A DNA stretch of 64,000 nucleotides from Yponomeuta sedellus (lineage: Eukaryota; Arthropoda; Insecta; Lepidoptera; Yponomeutidae): NCBI GenBank assembly GCA_934045075.1, contig OW203730.1, positions 6,460,785-6,524,784 on the forward strand. Reading direction: 5' to 3'. Below are positions 56,201-64,000 of the stretch, one piece after another (position 1 is the stretch's first letter; the number at the start of each line of letters is the position of its first letter). The notes beneath the pieces are model-generated. The model was not told the origin of the DNA. It made no database searches and saw nothing but the letters and a program-made list of their open reading frames with translations. A program made the translations under genes and the position numbers.

Positions 56201-59200
56201 ACGGAAAATCGTGGAAAAGTCACAAAGAAATCGTTTTATTACTTTTGTCGAGAACGTAGTTAGAATATCGATCAATACAAAGCTACGTGAAATCAATTTA
56301 TTTTTATAGAATCCTTTCTCTGATGCTTCAGTTCAGTTTTATACTTTTTTAAATGAAGCTTATACAGTATAATATATCGCATTACAGTACAATATAATTT
56401 ACAAGTTTTATACAACACTGTTTTGATTGTAACACACAATGTGATTAAGTGTGAATGACACTCTATGGTCGCGAACCATAACCTTTCTCCTTTTTCTATT
56501 GAGACAAAGATCATGTTTCGGAACGTCAGAGAGCCTTAATGATGATAGTGAGGTATAATTTTTGATCGTGAGTAACCTGCCCTGGTGGAAACCTCAACTT
56601 TTTCATTTCTATTGCCTCGATATATATACCACTATCATTTCTGGGAATATCGGGTAATTTTCCTAATCTTACCAAAACTATCTAGTATTAAGCTCGCCTT
56701 TATACAAATTTGTTTTTAATGCAATAAAGAATTTCATTCATTCAATACTCCCTGTTCCACAATTAACTTCATTCAACGATATTTTTAAAGGTCACATTTT
56801 AAAGACGAGACAGGGTATGTACCAGAAAAGGTCCATCTATCGCCTTTCAAAATTTTAGGATGGCAGCCCCTGATCAGATTTTACACAAAATGAAAGTTCA
56901 TGAAAGTTTTAAAGATTCACAGCCTTGTCATTAGTAAATTACTGTGAATTGGTAATGTGCGCAGCTGCACATTTGTATAAAAACCGTTAAAATATTTGCT
57001 GGTACTAGGCATATGAAAATGTCTGTCCATTCAAACACGAATCAAAAGCTACTTGGAGTAATCGTGAGTGAATTACATATTTGGCGTCCATCCGACTTAA
57101 ATGGTTCGGAGCTACGCCAAATGGCGCCACCGAGAATGCCAGCATATAAAGACAATAGCAACTAGCCAACCAGGCAGCGGTCGTTTATTTATGCTATTTT
57201 AGAATCTAAATCATTGTGAACAAGACAAATTTTATCTGATTCTAAAGGCGTAATCAGACGGTATATCTATCGCGAGTTTCTGTCTTTCATTCCACATCAT
57301 TTACTCGGAATGTCTAGCCGCCAAATGATTTTTAGTGAACACATTCAACAATTTATTTCATTAATTATTTTTAATTGGTCCATTCGGCAGGTATCGTTTT
57401 TCGGAATGAATAGACAGTGAAGTGAATAAGCACAAAATGAATGATCCTATGTAAAAAACGGCCAATTAAATTCAATGATCAACTATTTGTTTAGCTCAAA
57501 AACTATAGGTGATTTAAAGGCAAATATTTGTTTAAAAGCTCTTTTCATTTGACCATATTATAAAAATATACGTCTATCTTGACCACGTCGTATAATCGAT
57601 GAATGAAATAGAAAACGAGCGAAGACTCGATTGAACGTTCATCTGAACGAACCGTCTGATTCCCTTACTAACCCCTTGTCTCTCATACACTAACAATCCC
57701 TTAATCAACTGTCCACAGCTGTCAGTTTATCAAAGTCCATAAAACAACCGACAACCGTCAACAGTCTGTTAGCAGATAGTTCTTATAAGTCTGTAAGCAG
57801 ACAGTTCTTATAAGAGAAACCGGAGGCAAGACTCTAGGCATCCTTACCTGTATTATCGCAGCCATCGGTGTGGGACACGCAGCCCTCAGCTCCTAGCGGC
57901 ACAACATTACAACAAGGGTCATGCACACGCAACCGGCAACGGTATGGGCGGTGGGTCTACTTGAAACGGTCGGTTATTACGATCAACGCACACAATGACA
58001 GCGGGAAAGGGTTGCCAGGCCCAAGAATAGAAAAGCCGGGCTCAGTTCCATATTTAGCCGGACATTTTGCCTTGACAGCCTGCTTTCAGTAAAGGCAGCG
58101 TGTCCAAAGCAGTGTGAAGGGATGTTCCGCAAAATCGCAAGTCATTTGTATGTATACGCGCGTTCTCTTTAGTCCTTAGGCCAAAAAATGCCGGAGAGGC
58201 CGACATGTATATATTGGCCGGACACGACTGTATGAAAGACAAATGTCCGGCTGCATCTGGCAACCCTAAGTGGGACATGCCCCCAGGTCCTAGAGTCAAC
58301 TACACACATAGTTTTTCAATCGAACATTATAAACACGACAGTAGTTAGCATTTGTCTCTATTTAGTAGTCTACTTAGCGACAGCAATACAATTTCATTTC
58401 AATTGTATAATCCGCACAAATTAAATAGGCATACCTCGCGATAAACATAGAATCGCGCGAGGCGTCGATTAAGTTGCACGGGTTATACCATTAGAATGAA
58501 ATTGGTTACTAGACTACCAATAGTGTCCATGAAACTACTGTACTAAAATGATTCTATTGAACAACTATGGGTGTTACAGACTCGCTCCCCGGGGTTACTG
58601 CAAGGGGTTCCTTAGCAGCCAGCAAATACGTAATCGTTTATTTTTAGGACGAATGGTATTGTAATTGACTGTGTGAGGGTCAACTGTAATTTCATATGTT
58701 TAAATTATTTGAGCAAAGCAATACTTTAAGTACGGGGGAGGTTAGACAAATTTCCATTTCTCTTTGGTATTTTTTTGATATACTGGAGGTCAGTTTTTTT
58801 CTAGTAACATGCAACATTTTATTGAGTTCAGGTGAGACTTTTCGGGGCTTTGATAAGGTGAAAAGGGCTTGAATCAATCAGCAAGGAGACGGGAGAAGAG
58901 AAAGGATTTTACATACCCACTGCAGGTTCATCCAATAATGATAGAATGTAAAGCAAAACACGATTATGTTAATGTCCATTTCTCTTTACAGAATAACCTT
59001 TCGTTGACAAATTTTGAATAATGAATTTCGTTTACCTAATGAGCAACTAACATCAAAAGCTATGCCAATCAGCAACTGTAGCACGAAAACCAATATCGAT
59101 ATTTAGGGATTCAGTTCCGCTCTTACTAGGTGACGTCAGAGACAAAGAAAGAGAGCAGTTTTAAAAGCTACCGGGAACGAATCTTCGTGGTAAAGTCACT

Positions 59201-62200
59201 TAAATGAAATCACATCCAATTGCAATAGTTCCACAATAACACATACAACACATACTAACAGACTAATGGCCAATTTCTGAATTGAGAATTTCAGTAAGTA
59301 AATACTCAAGTAACGTTCTGTTACGCTCTTTGCTGAGAAATTCGAAGAGACAGCACTACACTCAAGTATTTACTTAGCAAAATTTTGAATTCAGAAACTC
59401 AATCAATTTCACTACTAATAAAATTGCAACAGCTGATCAGACGATGTGGTTATTTCTTATCACCAAGGCCTTATTTATAAAAACACGATTGCTCTAAAGC
59501 ACTCCTTAGAGCCAAATATTTAATATGTGGTTACATTTTGTCCTTGTTAAATTTCCACCACAGATTATTTTAATCAAACTCAAAAAGTTTTATTCAAAGT
59601 AGCAAAGAAACTGCGACTTAATGAACGTTACAAGTTAAATTAGGTGTCCATTTCGAGATCTAGATCATTTTGGAGAAAAAATGGACAGAAAATCGGAGCT
59701 TAGAGTGTTTAAATGAATCTTGTATTTATAAATAAAACCGAAAAAGTTCATTTAAAGGTTTCAGTGTGAGTCTAGGCAGTCTTGTTACTGGGCTCAGAAT
59801 GTATTTTTCTGAGCTGGGTAGGTGGAAAAGCTGTGTCACCAACAGTTAGAGCTACTGGATTGCGTTTCGACATTTTCAATGAGCTGTTTGCAGCACAAAT
59901 TCAATAGATGGCGCTGTTAGGCGTGCACATACAAAAACAGGGAGACTACTGTCAAATTTCGCTCGTCGTCGTCGTCAAACTAGTCCACTGCTAGGCCCTC
60001 CCCTAAAGAGCGCCACGTTGTGCTATCATAGGGGGTAATGCCCATAATCCCCACGCGGGGCATGCGGGTTGGGGATCGCAGTTCGGTGGAATTGTACTGC
60101 AGAGGGCGCTGCTGCCCACCCCAAGGTTTGTGTCCAAATTTCGCTCAGTGCAGATTAATTTTGACAGCCGTATTCCGATTCTTCTATGGACACGCCTGTA
60201 AGCGCCATCTATGAATTGCTCTGTGAATTTGAGCTGAAAACGGCTCATTCTTTAGATTTGAAGACAAGAATCGCGTACGGTGGCTCTCTCTACATAAGTA
60301 TAAAAAGCAAAAGAGACTGAACATCAATGTACGAAGCCCACAAATTGACTGCGCTCCAGGCATGCATTATGTAATTAATTTGTTCACACAACATAACCTA
60401 ACGAACATTTTTTTTTACTCTACAGGGTGACTTAGAATTGCATTCTTAAATTTTGAGAGAATGTTCTCTTTATTATTAAAAACAGTAATATTGAATATAC
60501 TATTTTTATTTTTAATGCACTAACCCGTGCTAAGGACAATTGAAAAAAAAATAGTAAAAAAAAATATTTTTAGCCTCTAAATAGGTTTATAAAGTAATAT
60601 TGAAGCTTTGTTACTAATGGTGTAACATATTTAATAAATATTCCAGACAGTTTATTCGAAACTGCGAGTTCAAATTCAGAGGTAGAAACATCAAGTTGAA
60701 AATGTTTTCTAATATATTAAAAGTATTTCCTCCTTTATTCTTAAACAATTAGAAGAATAATTAAGTTGGCCGGCGGCGAACAAAAGGCTCCACCTACATT
60801 TTTTTATTTTTAGTAACTTTCCTCCTGATATTGTTTGTCTATGATTAAGTAAAGTACTTTTGGGTAAATATGAATTTCATTTTTATGCCATATTTTTTTT
60901 AAACTAGCGCCATGTGTTCCTAAATCATGGTAAGAATGTTCCATTAAACTTTGTCAATCTAATTCGAAGTCACCCTGTAGAACTGAACTCCAATCAAGAG
61001 AGCAAGTAATATTTCCTTGTGTGAACCTACTTGACGTCTATGATTGTCTAAAGACACGCGTCTAGCACCAACACAAAGACGAGAGTAAAGCCTAGCATCC
61101 ACTAGGCGCGCCGAATCGAATCGCATTTTAAACCGTCACCAAAGTGCATTAGCGTATCATTTAGAACTATGAGACATAATTAGTTCGACTATAGTCCGGA
61201 TCGGGCCAATTTTTTAAAATAGAAATTTAAGCGTAAAAAGCGCTCGTGGCTTAGTGGAACCGAGTGATTGGAATCAATCACTTGAGTTAAGTAAAAACAA
61301 ACGCGGTCATGTGCAGGGTGTGTAATCGTCCCGTTACTACCGCTAGTGGCAGATTTCCGAGCGCTTCCCTGCTTCGCAAGGCACGTTAAGCTGTTGGTGC
61401 CGCCTGTCATGTATCGGCAGTCGTTAAGCCATGCCAGAGGTCTTGTGGGCGGCTTGATAACTTCTGACAGTAAGACCAGCCACTGTCTTACAATCCTCCA
61501 CAAACCCGGCCAGCCCCCGTGGTTGTTATGGCCTAACTTTCGTGCGATGCAGGAAGAGACCCGTGCCTCAGCAGTGGGGACAGACAAGGCTTGACATCGA
61601 AGCGAAAAAAAGGAGTTTCTGTCTATTTATTTAAGCCAAAACACTCGTATTAGCGCTACAAAAAAATGCAATACCGCAAATCTTCTGTTTAAATGACCAA
61701 TCGCCTCAAAGCTCAACGCGTTCGCTTAAGACTCTAAAGTTTGTAATTAATAATAATGCCGGTCTCCAAGTTATGTTAATATAAAATAAGCCCGTAATTG
61801 GCCAAAGATAAATCATATTTGTAACAGTGAATATTTATTAAGTTGTACTGTGGGTTTTTGTAAATAAAAAAAAGCGAGAGATGCGCGTTCTAATTCCGCT
61901 GAGGCTCGATTTTTTTTTCTTCCAGCGTGTTATTTTTATCAAGCCTAACAAGACTTTTAAGAACAACTTCACTGACTATCATTTGCAACTTCAACAGCCA
62001 AACACATGATTCGATGCAGTGCGACCGGTGGACGCCAGACCTAACGCCGCGAGCGTACCTTGGTCGGTGCTGGACTTTTCGGCGGCGGCGCAGGCGGCCC
62101 GCCACTCCTGCAGCTCGGGGCTCGGTATGAGGCCGGCCGACCCGCCAGCCGCGTCTTTGCGTGCCTGCCACCAGTGGGAGTCGTCCTTGCTTATAATCTG

Positions 62201-63545
62201 GAAAATTAAACGATGCCCATTATTCCTGGTGGACGCTACAGTATATAACAAAAAAAGCATTGGACGGCGGGACCAAATTGGAGAATTGTTGCAAATGAGA
62301 TAGCATAGAGGAAGCGGCCCTCTAGGAGCAATTTCCATACAAACGTGTTTGGTTTTTCTTTACAAACGACATGCTGGTTCCGAATGAAACTTCGCGACAC
62401 GTTTATAGGAATCAAACCGAGGTTTGCTGGTGCTCAAAATTGGAAATGAACTTATCAAAAAGAAATTATTTGGCCTTGGGATTACTTTTGGTAGAAGCCA
62501 ATGAAAATCGTTGGAGGAGGCTAATACAAAGAGACACACTGAAGTTAGGGACATCATTTGAAATAATACTAGCTCAGGCATGCTATTCGCCAAATATGTT
62601 AGTCAAATACAGGGTATCCTAGTGTGAGGCCAGAAGCAATGTATGCGCTTGTAAGTAAATGTTATGTTGTTGTGTTAAATTTACTAATATCTTACTTCAT
62701 ATAAATGTTAATAGTCAAATTAAAATTAAATAATAACGTAAAACAAATTTATTACAAAATAATTACGACTAAAAATTAAAATGTGTGGACGTAGTTTTTT
62801 AAACTTTGTAAAAAAATATATTCTAACATAGCCATAGCACGGCATACTAAGCATTTGAAATGTGAATAATTTAGAAATTTTCTGTTAACTCAGGATTAAG
62901 CGCGCAGGCGAAACTAGGGTCCTTGGTGTGTCTACGACAAGAACTTATATTCAATTACGTAAATTTGAAGTTTTTGTTTATGTTTTCTTTTGACAATAAA
63001 GTGTAACGATGCGTACAGCTAACACTTCATTATGACGTGAATTAATCCGGCGGTGGCTAGGGTATCCTATTTGGGGCACAGGGTACTCCAATTTTGTCGC
63101 TAAGCCAAGGCAGTTAAGCAAAGGCAGTCGTTAAGCCAACTCAGAGGCCTTAGGGCAGCTTGAAAACTTCAGACAGTAAGACCAACCACTAGTCTTGCAA
63201 GCCTCCGCCAATCCGGACTTGGCCTCCGTGGCGGAGTATAGCCTATAACTTCCTTAGGGAAGTGACCCGTGCCCCTCGGTGGGGACATAACGGGTTGATG
63301 ATGGTGATGTAGTCCAATTTGGGAGCAGGCTGATTCAATGTGTCGTGTAAATGATGTCTCCTTAGTGTAGAAGCTTCCTTCCAAACTAAGGAGGCATCAT
63401 TCACACGACACATTAGTAGAAGTAGTAGTGGAAGAATCATATTTACCTGTAGGATCTCGCCCGTCGTGAACGCAATTCCAGCTTGCGCGCACGGTATGAG
63501 CTCGTCGTCCAGAGGATCGTACTCGAACTGTGCCCTGACGAAGAT
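50269..63545 (-). CDS. CASK: CASK (MAGUK scaffold), 3' part: SH3, HOOK and guanylate-kinase-like domains; 5' part beyond window
   Basis: Minus-strand exons in order: 63545..63447, 62197..62059, 56174..56055, 54710..54600, 52905..52798, 51543..51368, 50448..50269 (stop TGA at 50271..50269). They total 933 nt, 310 residues, with all GT-AG junctions in phase. SH3: [18 protein letters not shown] to [15 protein letters not shown] and [35 protein letters not shown] and [11 protein letters not shown]-like: [70 protein letters not shown], and the terminal [10 protein letters not shown]. These are CASK hallmarks and distinguish it from other MAGUKs. CASK organises synaptic and junctional complexes at the plasma membrane. 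The kinase, L27 and PDZ exons must lie right of 64000. Confidence 0.97.
52925..52990 (+). repeat. tRNA-type SINE fragment (box B region)
   Basis: AATCAGGAGGTCGTGGGTTC, GAATCCCGCG is a tRNA 3'-half with intact GGTTCGAATCC box B, next to the CASK exon at 52798-52905. No 5' half, so not a tRNA gene. Confidence 0.5.
53338..53600. mobile_element. MITE in a CASK intron with GGGCGAGATAAATAGTCG ends
   Basis: GGGCGAGATAAATAGTCG at about 53338 is mirrored by CGACTATTTATCTCGCCC ending near 53598. The interior repeats TTCTTAG and CTTAGCTAAG. No coding capacity. Flanks TGA and TAA do not give a clean target duplication. Confidence 0.7.
53987..54112. repeat. Foldback of the tRNA-derived SINE 3' half, centred on the anticodon-like loop
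   Basis: Arms of about 59 bases (53987-54045 and 54053-54112) with a 7-base loop ACGGATA. The right arm is the 3' half of the SINE seen at 41382, from anticodon arm through GGGTTCGAATCCCGGC and the AGCCTCTAAATAGG body. The left arm is its mirror with a few differences. Confidence 0.88.
54495..54575. repeat. (GT)n-rich simple repeat next to a CASK exon donor
   Basis: Imperfect GT/GA runs (TTTGTGTGTGTGAGGGTGTG) lie about 25 bases inside the intron from the donor of the exon at 54600-54710; transcribed as CA-rich RNA. Confidence 0.75.
54918..55035. repeat. Tandem duplication, ~55-bp AT-rich unit
   Basis: TTTCTATGTCAAAATAAAAT occurs at about 54918 and 54975, each followed by a related AATTATTTGAATTAAATGTC-like segment. 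Confidence 0.65.
55228..55572 (+). repeat. SINE copy 4 (5S-headed family) in a CASK intron
   Basis: GAAGCGCTCGTGGCCTAGCG head, GAGTTAAGCAACAACAGGCG, then GTGACTACCGCTAGTGGCAT and the usual body and tail ending GGGTTGATATCG. Much of the 5S-like GGATGGG part is deleted. Confidence 0.78.
57250..57660. mobile_element. MITE-like element with AATCAGACGGT ends in a CASK intron
   Basis: AATCAGACGGT at about 57252 is mirrored by ACCGTCTGATT near 57651. AT-rich interior without open frame. Weak because the ends are short. Confidence 0.45.
59271..59405. mobile_element. Short foldback element, copy 2
   Basis: Same fold and interior as 16631-16768 (AACGTTCTGTTACGCTCTTT, GAGAAATTCGAAGAGACAGC). Small differences support independent, fairly old insertions. 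Confidence 0.7.
59965..60130 (-). repeat. LINE-like 3' tail (CGACGA family), minus copy
   Basis: Inverse of the repeat at 40423-40612: GTCGTCGTCGTC, CCCCTAAAGAGCGCCACGTT, GGGGGTAATGCCCATAATCC, GGATCGCAGTTCGGTGGAAT. Confidence 0.75.
61236..61600 (+). repeat. SINE copy 5 (5S-headed family) in a CASK intron
   Basis: GCGCTCGTGGCTTAGTGGAA, CACTTGAGTTAAGTAAAAAC, GCGGTCATGTGCAGGGTGTG, then GCTAGTGGCAGATTTCCGAG and the standard body and tail ending ACAGACAAGGCTTGACATCG. Confidence 0.75.
62200..63080. other. CASK intron between the two SH3 exons; nothing recognised
   Basis: AT-rich. Short open frames at 62360-62620 carry no known domain and are not conserved-looking. A SINE-family tail follows at 63095-63305. 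Confidence 0.4.
63095..63305 (+). repeat. SINE/LINE tail copy with GATGATG end
   Basis: GTCGTTAAGCCAACTCAGAG, AACTTCAGACAGTAAGACC, CCAATCCGGACTTGGCCTCC and GTGCCCCTCGGTGGGGACAT, ending GGGTTGATGATGGTGATG. Variant close to copy 1 at 2170-2905. Confidence 0.7.
63339..63414. repeat. 28-bp-arm hairpin beside the CASK SH3 exon
   Basis: TGTGTCGTGTAAATGATGTC and CTCCTTAGT (63339-63367) are mirrored by ACTAAGGAG and GCATCATTCACACGACACA (63385-63413), with two mismatches and a ~17-base loop. It lies about 35 bases from the exon donor (63447). Confidence 0.8.
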
Positions 63546-63771
63546 CTGTAAGGACAACCGAAGGAGTTGAGATCTGTAATGTACTGTCACGGCTCGGCTG
63601 TGTGAAATTTTCGTGGCTTTGCAACCGAAACGTTTGGGCGATGAATGATTCTAGACAGCTTTACAGTGTTTTCAAGATGGCGACAGAAAAAAAACCGTTT
63701 AGTACTATAGCTTAAACTAGTTTGGTAAGACAATAAATAAATGTAGTAGATATATTTTGATGTCAGCCATT

Positions 63772-63860
63772 GTATGTCCTCATTACTGGGCCACGGGTCT
63801 CTTCCTGCATCGCAGGAAGGTTAGGCCATTCCACCAAGGGGGCCAAGTCTGGGTTGGTTA
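63772..63860 (-). repeat. SINE tail fragment, minus, near right edge
   Basis: TATGTCCTCATTACTGGGCC, CTTCCTGCATCGCAGGAAGG and GGCCAAGTCTGGGTTGG are the inverse of the SINE tail. Confidence 0.7.
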
Positions 63861-64000
63861 TTGTCTCCCAAAACAAATCCAGAATAATAATAATGCTAAA
63901 CCTGAGACATGTTATTTTTTTTCCAGTTACCATATATAGTATAAAATCCATATTCGTGTGCATACCTATACAATACTTCTAGTGTATTGTTAGGCACAAG

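Larger units (their letters stand above)
56280..61200. other. Large CASK intron; repeats and no extra exon seen
   Basis: Besides the listed elements I see a foldback at 59271-59405, a CGACGA-family tail at 59965-60130 (minus), and a SINE fragment at 60500-60600 (TGCACTAACCCGTGCTAAGG, AGCCTCTAAATAGG). An AGCTGTCAGTTTATCAAAGT piece near 57718 is related to sequence near 41924 and 51200. No open frame matches a CASK segment. Confidence 0.45.

Noticed and set aside
61890..62338. Overlapping open frames around 62.0-62.3 kb as separate genes
   Set aside because: Shadow frames over the GC-rich second CASK SH3 exon (62059-62197).

Overview
The window is AT-rich animal nuclear DNA, most likely from a moth or butterfly. 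The reasons are intron-split genes with GT-AG borders, insect-type proteins, and a dense load of repeats of the kind common in Lepidoptera (SINE and LINE tails ending in GATGATG or CGACGA, Harbinger, piggyBac-like, mariner, hAT, Ty3/Gypsy-like and Penelope-like pieces). I see no bacterial-style operon, CRISPR array or functional rRNA gene. The lepidopteran assignment is inference from repeat style, not from a search.

Three host genes can be assembled exon by exon with matching splice phases. (1) 2049-15323, plus strand: a complete five-exon gene for a 2021-residue protein with one calponin-homology domain, one filamin-type Ig repeat and a very long, probably disordered tail. (2) 24976-39093, plus strand: a complete eight-exon gene for YL-1 (Vps72), the histone H2A.Z-binding subunit of SWR1/SRCAP/Tip60-type chromatin complexes, 431 residues. 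(3) 50269-63545, minus strand: the last seven exons (310 residues) of CASK, covering the SH3, HOOK and guanylate-kinase-like parts; the gene continues past the right edge. YL-1 and CASK converge on about 11 kb of repeat-rich, apparently non-coding DNA. A decayed THAP-domain gene lies just upstream of YL-1.

Between and within these genes: 1-2048 is a probable upstream region with a cruciform-forming palindrome. Introns of the filamin-like gene hold SINE and LINE pieces and a hAT remnant. 15.3-22 kb holds several inverted-repeat elements, a mariner remnant between long inverted repeats, and a 1.07 kb piggyBac-like element flanked by TTAA. Intron 1 of YL-1 has a 560-bp inverted-repeat element. 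Intron 2 holds a Harbinger element that itself hosts a Gypsy-like gag-pol. Intron 6 holds a Penelope-like remnant framed by a perfect 46-bp inverted repeat. Downstream of YL-1 is a ~250-bp-arm inverted repeat. 42.6-50.2 kb is AT-rich with no gene I can support. CASK introns carry more SINEs, including a foldback centred on the anticodon-like loop of a tRNA-derived SINE.

The host genes have unrelated jobs (cytoskeleton, chromatin, synapse/junction scaffold) and nothing suggests a shared pathway. The most unusual items are the architecture of the filamin-like gene, the nested transposons in YL-1, and a SINE family whose head resembles the 5S rRNA internal promoter region.
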